From Bacteroides sp. (GTDB lineage Bacteria; Bacteroidota; Bacteroidia; Bacteroidales; Bacteroidaceae), in the NCBI GenBank assembly GCA_015060765.1, contig SUXW01000011.1:26422-90421 (forward strand): a stretch of 64,000 nt of DNA, in the 5' to 3' direction. Below, in pieces: positions 55,441 through 64,000 of this stretch (position 1 is the stretch's first letter; every line of letters begins with the position of its first letter). The translations under genes and the position numbers were made by a program. A model generated the notes under the pieces. That model made no database searches. It was not told where the DNA came from and saw only the letters and a list, made by a program, of their open reading frames with translations.

Positions 55441-56286
55441 ATGAATAGAATCGAAGAACAAGCACGTTATTATCGTAATATTCCTTTGCGCAATAGGAGT
55501 ATCAAGGCCGTCGTACATTTAGAGGATGCCGAGGATATGCTTTTCTGGAATCCTCAACTTCAGAACGCCTTTCCTGCGACCTATCACTTCATTACGTATT
55601 CTAAGAATGAAAAGGGTAACGATGTGCGTGGCTGTGAGCAATGTTTACGCTATAAGCCTTATCTCTCCAAGCGTTTCTTTATTTGTATAGATAGTGATTT
55701 GCGACAATTAAAAGGAGAAGAAGGATTGACGGCTGAATCCCTCATTGCTCAGACATATGCCTATTCATGGGAAAATCATTTTTGTGAGGCGGAACATCTC
55801 CAAGAACGCTTTGAGAAATTAGTCCCAAATTCTGACTTTAATTTTCAGGTTTTCTTGCAAAAACTATCTGCTGTTGTATATAAACCTCTTCTCTATCTTG
55901 TGCATTATAGCCAAAGTTCAGTGTTGAATCAACAATGGAACATTACCCGATTCAACTCATGTCTGCCATTACAACCCTCAAGAGATGAATTAGCAAACAA
56001 TGGTAGCGCTTATATTGAACGGGTGAAACTGTTATTTGAAGCTGCTCTTCAGAATCTTCAACAACCAAAGAATATGGCAAACGAACATCTCGATGATGTC
56101 AATGCCTATCTTCATATCCAAGGTCATCAGCTGTATAAACTTGTACTCCATATTGGAACTATGCTTTGTAAAGGAACAAGGGTGGCATTTAAGACAGATA
56201 TTCTTGAAAAGTCCATTCATACAGACGGATACCAGGAGATAGACAGTGTGCAAGCAGATCTCAGAAAAATAACTTCAAAAGAATAA
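55441..56286 (+). CDS. DUF4435 TOPRIM-like nuclease, AriB-like (PARIS-like system)
   Basis: 281 residues from the ATG at 55441, preceded by AAGGA; a GTG at 55432 is the alternative, inside the ATPase stop. VVHLEDAEDMLFWNPQL and FFICIDSDLRQLKGEEG give the acidic residues expected of a TOPRIM-like metal site in DUF4435, and AYSWENHFCEAEHL is the family's Glu-Asn motif. In PARIS, AriB is released by AriA when a trigger is sensed and then attacks host translation or nucleic acid. Here the partner ATPase is short, so activity is inferred from the family only. Confidence 0.75.
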   Translation: MNRIEEQARYYRNIPLRNRSIKAVVHLEDAEDMLFWNPQLQNAFPATYHFITYSKNEKGNDVRGCEQCLRYKPYLSKRFFICIDSDLRQLKGEEGLTAESLIAQTYAYSWENHFCEAEHLQERFEKLVPNSDFNFQVFLQKLSAVVYKPLLYLVHYSQSSVLNQQWNITRFNSCLPLQPSRDELANNGSAYIERVKLLFEAALQNLQQPKNMANEHLDDVNAYLHIQGHQLYKLVLHIGTMLCKGTRVAFKTDILEKSIHTDGYQEIDSVQADLRKITSKE

Positions 56287-56288
56287 AA

Positions 56289-56492
56289 ATGGAAAATCGG
56301 ATAAAAGTTGTACTCGTAGATAAAAAGAGGACCAATAAATGGCTTTCCGAACAGTTGGGGTGTGCGCCAACCACTGTAAGCAAATGGTGTACCAATGTTT
56401 CTCAACCACCTATGGAGACGTTTGTCAAGATTGCAGAACTCCTTGAAGTAGATATTAATGAGCTCGTTCGCCTTGAACGTAAATCACAGTGA
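56289..56492 (+). CDS. Small XRE-family regulator (copy 2, after the PARIS-like pair)
   Basis: 67 residues. KRTNKWLSEQLGCAPTTVSK is the HTH core and FVKIAELLEVDINELVRL the end helix. It starts two bases after the DUF4435 gene and is likely part of that transcript; a downstream regulator in an operon is unlike copies 1 and 3. Together the three copies share a K-W-L-x-x-Q and T-V-S-K-W-C core. Confidence 0.85.
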   Translation: MENRIKVVLVDKKRTNKWLSEQLGCAPTTVSKWCTNVSQPPMETFVKIAELLEVDINELVRLERKSQ

Positions 56493-56534
56493 GTTCGTAA
56501 TTAGATAGTGAAACCATGATTTCTTAATACGATA

Positions 56535-57179
56535 ATGGATAAGAATCAAGATATACCTCGTATCCGAAAAGGTGATGCCTTCGTTCAAATGAAACCGCAT
56601 CCTCTCGTTTTCATGGAAGTTAACGAGTTGGAAGAGAGTACTGAGAACATGGACATTTGTATTGTCACATGGTACACGTTTAATGAAAAAGGGCTTAATG
56701 TTCAGCGACGATTCCCTATGGCGGCTCGTGATGGTAAGTTCAGCAATTTTGAACCTATTTCGCGTAGCCTTCTTAAAGAAACAAAGCGTTTGTTGCGTCA
56801 ATATGATGCTGATCTAAAACTGTTAACAATTAAAGCAGAAGCAGAATCACTTTATAATATATATACCCATAAACTGATAGAGTTGCTTCCTGATGCTGAA
56901 AACAGACAGGCAATTGCTCTGCAAATTGAAAAGAAGATTATCACTAACGTATGGCTCGACTGTACAGAAGATAATTACTGGGTGGAAGAAGAGCTTGAAC
57001 TGAATGGCAAGTACTTTACACTTGTCTGTCTTACAATAGAATCATACGATGACAAAAAAGGCCAGACTATAGCAGAACAATATTTATACTTGTACAATAA
57101 CTGTCCGTATAGTTGGAATATTCTTGTAAATAGTGGCGCTAAGTATATGATAGTTGAAAAGCCCAAAATCCATAATTAA
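56535..57179 (+). CDS. Unknown 214-residue protein between two XRE regulators
   Basis: 214 residues, no signal peptide or membrane segment. It has a mixed alpha/beta pattern: VQMKPHPLVFMEVNELEEST, MDICIVTWYTFNEKGLNVQR, a helical charged middle, then WVEEELELNGKYFTLVCLTI and AEQYLYLYNNCPYSWNILVN. No known domain is recognised. It lies 42 bases after XRE copy 2 and six bases before copy 3, so it could be a third gene of the PARIS-like module or an accessory of the helicase-methyltransferase module. Confidence 0.7.
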   Translation: MDKNQDIPRIRKGDAFVQMKPHPLVFMEVNELEESTENMDICIVTWYTFNEKGLNVQRRFPMAARDGKFSNFEPISRSLLKETKRLLRQYDADLKLLTIKAEAESLYNIYTHKLIELLPDAENRQAIALQIEKKIITNVWLDCTEDNYWVEEELELNGKYFTLVCLTIESYDDKKGQTIAEQYLYLYNNCPYSWNILVNSGAKYMIVEKPKIHN

Positions 57180-57185
57180 ATAATA

Positions 57186-57386
57186 ATGGCAAATCTGAAT
57201 CGAATAAAAGTTGTACTTGTTGAGCAACAGAAAACAGGTAAATGGTTGGCAGATCAAATGGGAAAATCCGCTTGCACAGTCAGCAAATGGTGTAGCAACT
57301 CCAGTCAGCCTGATTTGGCTACTTTAGACAAAATCGCCACTCTTTTAAATGTGGATAGACGAGAACTAATTGCGCCCTCAAAGTAA
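57186..57386 (+). CDS. Small XRE-family regulator (copy 3, before the helicase)
   Basis: 66 residues. QKTGKWLADQMGKSACTVSK is the HTH core, LDKIATLLNVDRRELIAP the last helix. It starts six bases after the 214-residue gene and ends 197 bases before the helicase. It probably controls the helicase-methyltransferase unit, as control proteins do in some restriction-modification systems. Confidence 0.85.
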   Translation: MANLNRIKVVLVEQQKTGKWLADQMGKSACTVSKWCSNSSQPDLATLDKIATLLNVDRRELIAPSK

Positions 57387-57583
57387 ATCCATCGTGATGT
57401 GAAGAGACTTTGTGTGGTCGATAAAGGAGTAATAATAAGAAATGTAAAGCAAATAATATAAAGCTTATAAAAATGTGGTTAATGTTATTAAAATTGTAAT
57501 AAGTTAAACGATTTTAATTGTCAGCCTCTGTGCTATAAATTAAGAATTAATTCTAACAATAAAAGAATAGAAGAACTTGTAAA

Positions 57584-60500
57584 ATGAGCGTAATCAATAA
57601 TACTCATTCCCATATATTTACCAACAGAGAAGGGAATACATTAATGAAAGAGTTTGAGGGAGTATTACTTCATAATCCTCAAATCCGTAACTTAGATGCC
57701 GTAGTAGGTTTTTTACGTGCCTCTGGATATTTTTCTCTACGTCCTTTTCTAGATAACATTGGAAAAGTACGAGTTCTTATAGGTATTGATGTCGATAAAT
57801 ATATTGCGCAAGCTGCCAGACAAGGCAAACTTTTCTTTGGAGCTGAGGAAGATGTCAAAGAGGATTGTTTGAGAAAAATACGAAAGGATATAGAATCTTC
57901 TAATTATAAAAAAGAAATTGAGGAAGGTATGTTCCAAATGGTTCAAGACCTTCTTGATGGGAAATTAGAACTTCGTGCTCATCCTTCAAAAAAGATTCAT
58001 GCTAAGATTTATGTACTTTACCCAGATGATTTTAACCAATATACACAGGGTATGGCTATTACAGGTTCAAGCAACTTGTCTGGTAATGGTTTAGGTATAA
58101 GTCAAGAACGCCAGTATGAATTCAACGTAAAGATGGATAGATATGATGACGTAAAGTTTGCCAAGGATGAGTTTGAGGAACTATGGAAAGAGGCAGAGGG
58201 GTGTGAGATAACAGCTAATGATGTAAAAAATACCATTGAGAGAACTTATCTTAAAGCTGATGTGTCACCTTACGACTTGTATGTAAAAATGCTTATGGAG
58301 TATTTCTCAGATCGAATTATTGAAACAGACAATGACGATCCCTTTGATATGCCAGAGGGTTATACAAAATACGATTACCAGATGGACGCTGTCATTGAAG
58401 GATACCAAAAACTTATACGTTACGATGGTTTCTTTCTTGCAGATGTTGTGGGTCTTGGTAAGACAGTCATTGCGACAATGATTGCAAAGAAGTTCCTGAT
58501 TGAGAATGGTCGTGATCATACAAAAATTCTTGTAGTCTATCCACCTGCTGTAGAACAAAATTGGAAAACTACGTTTAAGGATTTTGGCATAGATAAATAT
58601 GCCAATTTTGTAACAAACGGAAGTTTAAACAAAGTTTTGGACGAAGAGAATTATAACTATTGGAATGCGGATGAGTACGATCTTGTTCTTGTTGATGAAG
58701 CTCATAAGTTCCGTAGTCATACTACATCTGCTTTTGAACAATTGCAGGAAATTTGCAAAATGCCTCGCATTGAAACAGGCAATATCCCTGGGTATAAGAA
58801 AAAAGTGATGTTAATTTCTGCAACTCCGATGAATAACACTCCTGCAGATCTCTACAATGAAATTCTTTTGTTCCAAGATCCACGACATTGTACTATTGAT
58901 GGCGTGGGAAATCTTACAGCATTCTTTTCTCCTCTTATAAAGGAATTCAAGAAGTTACGTAATAATCCTAATGCAGAGATTAGAGATTTCAAACATCTTG
59001 CAGAGCGTGTGCGTGACAGAGTGATTAAACCCTTAACTGTGCGTCGTACAAGAACTGATATAGAAAGCGTTCCTCGTTATAATAAAGACGTGAATGGTTT
59101 CCCAAAAGTTGAGCGTCCTAATGAAAGTAGATATGAACTTAACGAACATCTGGCAGACTTGTTTGAACAAGCGATGCAGACACTTGATAAGAAACTGACT
59201 TATGCTCGTTATCAGGCTATAGCATATTTAAAACCTGAAGTATCAAATGGCTTATACGACAATGCTGAACTGATAAGCCGTAGCTTGGCTGGTATTCGTA
59301 AGAACGGATTAGTTAAACGATTGGAAAGTAGTTTTTACGCATTCCAAGTTTCCATAGATAATTTCAAACAAGCCAATCAGAATATGATTGATATGTTTGA
59401 AAATGATAAAGTTTTCATTGCCCCAGACCTTGACATAAACCTTTTGCTTGAATCAGGATTCTCTGAGGAAGAAATCGAAGAGAAGTTAAATGCAAAGGCA
59501 GAAGACAATCCAAAGAATGCCATTTTTAAAGCAGATGATTTTCGCCCAGAATTTATTGATATGCTCCGTCAAGATCAAGAGATTTTGGAACAGATGGTAA
59601 CAGACTGGAAGGATATTTCTGATGATGATGATTCCAAATTTGCCAAATTCAATGAATTATTAAAACATGAGTTATTCAAGACAGAACAAAATCCAGAACA
59701 GAAACTAGTGGTATTCTCTGAATCTGTGGATACTGTAGAATATTTACAGCGACGCATAAATCGTTCGGATGTCCTTGTTATCTCAGCAAAAAATAGAAGT
59801 CAGCAATTTAAAATAATACGTGAAAACTTTGATGCCAATTATAAAAATAAACATAATGACTACAATATCATATTGACTACCGATGTCCTAGCTGAAGGTG
59901 TAAATCTTCATCGCTCAAATGTCATAGTCAATTATGATACACCATGGAACTCCACTCGATTAATGCAGCGTATAGGCCGTGTTAATCGTATCGGCTCTGT
60001 TTCAAAACACATTTATAATTACGTTTTCTATCCTTCAAGAGAAGGAAATCGGGAAATCAATTTGAATCAGATTGCAGTTAGTAAAATACAGACCTTTCAT
60101 AGCACTTTTGGTGAGGATAACCAAATTTATTCTCAAGAAGAAATCTTAGATCGTAACCTAAGCAAACTTTTTGACGAAGGGATGAAGGATCAAAAGAAGG
60201 ACTTTAACAAAGAGATTCCTTTCTACGAAGAGTTGCGTACTCTATATCATACAAATCGTAGAGAGTACAACCGCATCGCTAAATTATCTCTACGCAGCCG
60301 AACTGGACGTGAGGCAAGATTAGTGGAAGGAGTTACTTTGTCTGGTGATACTTTAGTGTTCCTGAAAACTAATTTCCGAAAAGTTTTTTTCCTTGTATCT
60401 GAGAATGCCGAGGAAATATCAGTTCTTGATGCATTGAACTATTTCAAGGCGGCAAAAGAAGAGACTTCTGTTCCGAGAATTGAAAGTCATCATAAACATG

Positions 60501-60904
60501 TAGAAAAAGCTCTGAAGAAATTCCGTTCTATGCAAGATGAAGAAATACAAGCACAAGAAACAACTGGTGAGGATTCTGGTAATATGGGAGCTCAAGTAAG
60601 TACAGCTATCAACTTGCTTACAAATTTTATGCGTGAGATAGATGATAGTGACCTTTATCTCAAAATTGCTCAGTTGAAGACGTTGGCTGAGCGAGGGGTT
60701 ATCACTTATATTGCCAAGAGATTACAGCGAATCCAAAAAGATTTGAGACGTACAAGTGGAAAAGCACGTATGACTCATGATGAAGCTCTTGCTGAAATCA
60801 TTGAAATGGCCAAGAAGTATGCGCCTTATTATATGGCAGAAGAATCTCTTTTAAATGAGCAGGAAACAGATGCCGATATCATATTATCAGAAAGCTTTCA
60901 ATAA
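57584..60904 (+). CDS. PLD nuclease-SNF2 helicase fusion (defence, restriction-like)
   Basis: 1106 residues. Residues about 30-200 form a phospholipase D-like nuclease domain with one HKD motif (KIHAKIYVLY, then GSSNLSGNGLG). Next comes a SNF2-type helicase core: FLADVVGLGKTVIATMIAKK (motif I), LVLVDEAHKFRSH (DEAH), LISATPMNNTPADLYN (motif III) and TTDVLAEGVNLHRSNVIVNY with RLMQRIGRVNRIGS (motifs V and VI). It would translocate on duplex DNA and cut it when unprotected. The following gene is an adenine methyltransferase. The arrangement recalls restriction-modification and DISARM-type defence, but I cannot place it in a named type. Confidence 0.85.
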   Translation: MSVINNTHSHIFTNREGNTLMKEFEGVLLHNPQIRNLDAVVGFLRASGYFSLRPFLDNIGKVRVLIGIDVDKYIAQAARQGKLFFGAEEDVKEDCLRKIRKDIESSNYKKEIEEGMFQMVQDLLDGKLELRAHPSKKIHAKIYVLYPDDFNQYTQGMAITGSSNLSGNGLGISQERQYEFNVKMDRYDDVKFAKDEFEELWKEAEGCEITANDVKNTIERTYLKADVSPYDLYVKMLMEYFSDRIIETDNDDPFDMPEGYTKYDYQMDAVIEGYQKLIRYDGFFLADVVGLGKTVIATMIAKKFLIENGRDHTKILVVYPPAVEQNWKTTFKDFGIDKYANFVTNGSLNKVLDEENYNYWNADEYDLVLVDEAHKFRSHTTSAFEQLQEICKMPRIETGNIPGYKKKVMLISATPMNNTPADLYNEILLFQDPRHCTIDGVGNLTAFFSPLIKEFKKLRNNPNAEIRDFKHLAERVRDRVIKPLTVRRTRTDIESVPRYNKDVNGFPKVERPNESRYELNEHLADLFEQAMQTLDKKLTYARYQAIAYLKPEVSNGLYDNAELISRSLAGIRKNGLVKRLESSFYAFQVSIDNFKQANQNMIDMFENDKVFIAPDLDINLLLESGFSEEEIEEKLNAKAEDNPKNAIFKADDFRPEFIDMLRQDQEILEQMVTDWKDISDDDDSKFAKFNELLKHELFKTEQNPEQKLVVFSESVDTVEYLQRRINRSDVLVISAKNRSQQFKIIRENFDANYKNKHNDYNIILTTDVLAEGVNLHRSNVIVNYDTPWNSTRLMQRIGRVNRIGSVSKHIYNYVFYPSREGNREINLNQIAVSKIQTFHSTFGEDNQIYSQEEILDRNLSKLFDEGMKDQKKDFNKEIPFYEELRTLYHTNRREYNRIAKLSLRSRTGREARLVEGVTLSGDTLVFLKTNFRKVFFLVSENAEEISVLDALNYFKAAKEETSVPRIESHHKHVEKALKKFRSMQDEEIQAQETTGEDSGNMGAQVSTAINLLTNFMREIDDSDLYLKIAQLKTLAERGVITYIAKRLQRIQKDLRRTSGKARMTHDEALAEIIEMAKKYAPYYMAEESLLNEQETDADIILSESFQ

Positions 60905-60916
60905 TAACATTGCCCT

Positions 60917-63900
60917 ATGAATTTCAAAGAAGTCATTGAATCAAAATATAATCGTGAAGCATGGCAACAACTTCTTCACGACATTTTTCTTAGTAAGGTA
61001 ACATTTTATAATCGCCCATCCTCTGTGCATGTAAGTAGTCGATTAGCGAAAGAAGCATTTAATTTGGGACGAATTTCTTTGTCAGATGGAGAGTCTATCG
61101 CTATTTACGAAGTAGAACTTACTGACAAGGTGGATATAGAGCGAAACCGCAGGGGTATTCGTGATATGCTAACTTCTGATTGGAGAAATATGGGATATGC
61201 TGGTGCTTTTATGTTTTGCTATCGAAAGAATGAAAGCGTTTTACGTTTCTCATATGTCAGTGAAACATGGGGATTTAACAAACAGGGTGAATATGAGAAA
61301 ATTTCGACTAATACAAAAAGATATACATATTTGCTTGGTGAAGGTCGTGGATGTCGTACCGCTATTGAACAGTTCAGTATTTTAAAGAATAGCAAACAAT
61401 CATTAAGCGATATTACGACAGCCTTTTCTGTTGAAGCACTCACAAAACAATTCTATAAAGACCTATTCGAATGGTATCAATGGGCCGTTGATGATTCCTC
61501 AAATGTTACTTTTCCCAATAACACCATCATAGAAGAAGATGATAAGGACGATATTGAAAAGAAAATTATCCGTATGATAACCCGTATCATGTTCGTTTGG
61601 TTTATCAAACAGAAAGATTTGGTACCTAATAAGATCTTTGACATTGACTTCCTTACTTCCATATTGAAAGACTTTGATCCATATAGTACAACAGAGGGGA
61701 ATTATTATAATGCTATTCTTCAAAATCTCTTCTTCGGTACATTGAATCGTGCTATTAAGGATGAAGATGGTAATAATCGTAGGTTTGCAACATCAAGCAA
61801 ACGTGATATAAAGACGCTTTATCGTTATGCTGAAATGTTCTCTATCAGTGAGTTGGAAGTCGTCAATCTTTTTGCAGAAGTACCTTTCATGAATGGTGGT
61901 CTGTTTGAATGTTTAGACAAAACGCGTTATATAGATGGAGTTGAACAATGTTACAATTTCGATGGCTTTAGTAGAAATGATGCTCGCTTTGTTGATGGAA
62001 GGTACAAGCATCGTGCTGTCGTTCCGAACAATCTTTTTTTTGAACCAGAAAAAGGTTTGATTTCTATCCTGAATCGCTACAACTTTACCATTGAGGAAAA
62101 TTCACCTGAGGAACAACAGGTTGCACTAGATCCAGAATTGTTAGGTAAGGTATTTGAGAACCTATTGGGAGCGTACAATCCAGAAACCAAGGAAACGGCA
62201 CGTAATCAAAGTGGTTCATTCTATACGCCACGTGAGATAGTCAACTATATGGTAGACGAAAGTCTCATTGCATATTTGGGTGATACGACTTTTATTCGTT
62301 CGTTGTTCAGCTACGATTTTGTGTTTGACAAAACAAAGACTGATGATTATCGAAAGATTGCAGATAAATTGAAAACAGTAAAGGTTCTTGATCCTGCATG
62401 TGGATCTGGAGCATTTCCTATGGGATTGTTAAACAGGATGATAGACATAATGGAGCGTATCTCACCTAATGAGAGTGTCTATGACCTCAAACTGTCTGTC
62501 ATTGAGAACTGCTTGTATGGCAGCGATATTCAGAGTATAGCGGCACAGATTACCAAACTTCGCTTCTTTATCTCTCTGATTTGTGACTGTGAGAAGGATG
62601 CTTCAAAGCCTAACTATGGCATCCCAACACTGCCTAACCTTGAAACAAAATTTGTTTCTGCCAATTCTCTGATTGCAAAGAAAAAGAAACCTGCACAGGG
62701 AAACCTGTTTGAAAATTCAGAAATTGAGCCTACAAAGAACGAATTGGCAGAGATCCGTCACAGGCACTTCTCTGCCAAGTCAGCATCAACAAAACATCGG
62801 TTAAGAGAGAAAGACAAGGCACTCCGTGAGAAACTGGCCAAACTACTCTCTGATGATGACAACTTTGCCTCAGAAGATGCGAAGCAACTGGCGGCATGGA
62901 ATCCTTACGACCAGAACGCAGTCAGCCCATTCTTTGACCCGGAATGGATGTTCGGTGTTGCTGATGGCTTCGACATTGTGATTGGTAACCCACCATACAT
63001 TCAGCTTCAGAATAATGGTGGTGAACTGGCTAAGCTATATGAAGGATGTGGTTACTCTACCTTTGCCCGAACAGGCGACATCTATTGTCTTTTTTATGAG
63101 CGTGGTTGGCAGTTGCTAAAAAAGAAAGGACATCTTTGCTACATTACGTCGAATAAGTGGACGCGAGCTGGTTATGGAGAGAAGACCAGAGAGTTTTTTG
63201 CCAATAAAACTAATCCAATGTTGCTTATAGATTTTGCTGGAGTGAAGATTTTTGAGAGTGCTACTGTTGATACCAATATTCTCCTTTTTTCAAAGTCGGA
63301 TAATAAGCATAATACAGTCTGTGCAGTTACCAACAAGCAGAACAAGGATAGCGTAAAGAATTTGAGCGATTTTGTTCAGCAACAACATACAATCTGCAAT
63401 TTTTCAAATGAAGAAAGTTGGGTTATTCTATCCCCAATAGAACAAAGTATCAAGCAAAAAATTGAGTCAAAAGGAACACCACTTAAGGATTGGGATATTA
63501 AAATCTATCGTGGTGTGCTTACAGGTTATAATGATGCCTTTATCATTTCAACAGAAAAAAGAGACGAGATATTGGCTAATTGTCAAACTGAAGAGGAGAG
63601 GTTACGTACTGCTGAACTTATACGACCAATTCTTAGAGGCCGTGACATCAAACGATATGGTTATGAGTGGGCAGGACTATGGCTGATTGCCACATTCCCT
63701 TCTCGTCATTATGACATCGACAAATACCCGTCTGTAAAGAAATATTTGTTATCCTATGGCGTAGAAAGACTAGAACAGACAGGCAAAGTCCATACTGTCA
63801 ATGGAGAGAAAATCAAGGCTCGCAAGAAGACCAATAATAAATGGTTCGAAACACAAGACAGTATTAGTTATTGGGAGGATTTCTTGAAGCCAAAAATCGT

Positions 63901-64000
63901 ATATCCCAATATGACGAAGTACATGCCTTTTGTATATGACAACAAATCCTATATTACTAATCAAAAGTGCTTCATCATTACTGGCAAATTTGTAGCATAT
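60917..64000 (+). CDS. Eco57I-type DNA adenine methyltransferase (partial, runs past window end)
   Basis: 1028 codons visible, no stop before the window edge. An N-terminal region of about 400 residues is followed by SGSFYTPREIVNYMVDESLI, VLDPACGSGAFPMGLLN (motif I, SAM binding) and DIVIGNPPYIQLQ (motif IV, the NPPY of N6-adenine methyltransferases). A TaqI-like target-recognition part begins near the edge (AELIRPILRGRDIKRYGYEW). It starts 12 bases after the helicase and should mark host DNA against it; the missing C-terminus prevents judging a nuclease fusion. The segment around 62500-63000 is richer in GC than both sides. Confidence 0.85.
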   Translation, partial: MNFKEVIESKYNREAWQQLLHDIFLSKVTFYNRPSSVHVSSRLAKEAFNLGRISLSDGESIAIYEVELTDKVDIERNRRGIRDMLTSDWRNMGYAGAFMFCYRKNESVLRFSYVSETWGFNKQGEYEKISTNTKRYTYLLGEGRGCRTAIEQFSILKNSKQSLSDITTAFSVEALTKQFYKDLFEWYQWAVDDSSNVTFPNNTIIEEDDKDDIEKKIIRMITRIMFVWFIKQKDLVPNKIFDIDFLTSILKDFDPYSTTEGNYYNAILQNLFFGTLNRAIKDEDGNNRRFATSSKRDIKTLYRYAEMFSISELEVVNLFAEVPFMNGGLFECLDKTRYIDGVEQCYNFDGFSRNDARFVDGRYKHRAVVPNNLFFEPEKGLISILNRYNFTIEENSPEEQQVALDPELLGKVFENLLGAYNPETKETARNQSGSFYTPREIVNYMVDESLIAYLGDTTFIRSLFSYDFVFDKTKTDDYRKIADKLKTVKVLDPACGSGAFPMGLLNRMIDIMERISPNESVYDLKLSVIENCLYGSDIQSIAAQITKLRFFISLICDCEKDASKPNYGIPTLPNLETKFVSANSLIAKKKKPAQGNLFENSEIEPTKNELAEIRHRHFSAKSASTKHRLREKDKALREKLAKLLSDDDNFASEDAKQLAAWNPYDQNAVSPFFDPEWMFGVADGFDIVIGNPPYIQLQNNGGELAKLYEGCGYSTFARTGDIYCLFYERGWQLLKKKGHLCYITSNKWTRAGYGEKTREFFANKTNPMLLIDFAGVKIFESATVDTNILLFSKSDNKHNTVCAVTNKQNKDSVKNLSDFVQQQHTICNFSNEESWVILSPIEQSIKQKIESKGTPLKDWDIKIYRGVLTGYNDAFIISTEKRDEILANCQTEEERLRTAELIRPILRGRDIKRYGYEWAGLWLIATFPSRHYDIDKYPSVKKYLLSYGVERLEQTGKVHTVNGEKIKARKKTNNKWFETQDSISYWEDFLKPKIVYPNMTKYMPFVYDNKSYITNQKCFIITGKFVAY

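Overview
The window looks like a chromosome segment of a gut-type Bacteroidales species, most likely Bacteroidaceae (Bacteroides/Phocaeicola-like). Evidence is the UpxY-headed capsule locus, a SusC/SusD pair, LruC-domain lipoproteins, a hisG-hisD-hisC-hisB operon with a fused HisB, and many upstream sites matching the Bacteroides -7 element TAnnTTTG, some with a -33 TTTG about 20 bases away. No species can be named from the sequence alone.

Layout. (1) 1-13.5 kb, minus strand: an AT-rich surface polysaccharide locus. It runs from a priming sugar-phosphate transferase (13506) through an OmpA-type outer membrane protein and the antiterminator UpxY to a flippase, a polymerase, two acyltransferases and five glycosyltransferases, the last cut by the window edge. 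A 480-base non-coding spacer between upxY and the flippase carries an exact 23-base inverted repeat about 350 bases apart and many CTACAT/ATGTAG words. (2) 13.7-20.2 kb: three paralogous LruC-domain lipoproteins. (3) 20.4-27.5 kb: an ECF sigma factor with a probable anti-sigma factor and a Spy-like periplasmic protein, a glucosaminidase with LysM repeats, a GH28 polygalacturonase, tRNA-Arg(UCU), a coupled udk-mltF pair, a Dabb protein and a hotdog thioesterase. (4) 27.5-32 kb: the his operon behind a complete attenuator (14-residue leader peptide with three consecutive His codons, antiterminator and terminator). (5) 32-37 kb: SusC/SusD. (6) 37-49.4 kb: housekeeping genes (nadE, a rubrerythrin, an OmpH/Skp chaperone, pepD, a nuclease-family enzyme, rlmH, nadC, recA, pncB).

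(7) 49.4-64 kb: a junction and a defence island. A 75-codon frame broken by two TAG codons is followed by a 5S rRNA gene on the minus strand. Where a 23S gene would be expected upstream of it, a defence cluster begins: XRE-SIR2-HerA on the minus strand; then on the plus strand an unknown two-helix membrane protein, a short ABC-type ATPase with a DUF4435/TOPRIM-like partner (PARIS-like), a second XRE protein, an unknown 214-residue protein, a third XRE protein, a PLD-SNF2 helicase, and an Eco57I-type DNA methyltransferase running off the window. The three XRE proteins are diverged copies of one family and each sits at the edge of a defence module.

The points most worth following are the his attenuator, the inverted-repeat spacer in the capsule operon, the 5S/island junction, the compact PARIS-like pair with the unknown genes beside it, and the XRE family spread through the island.
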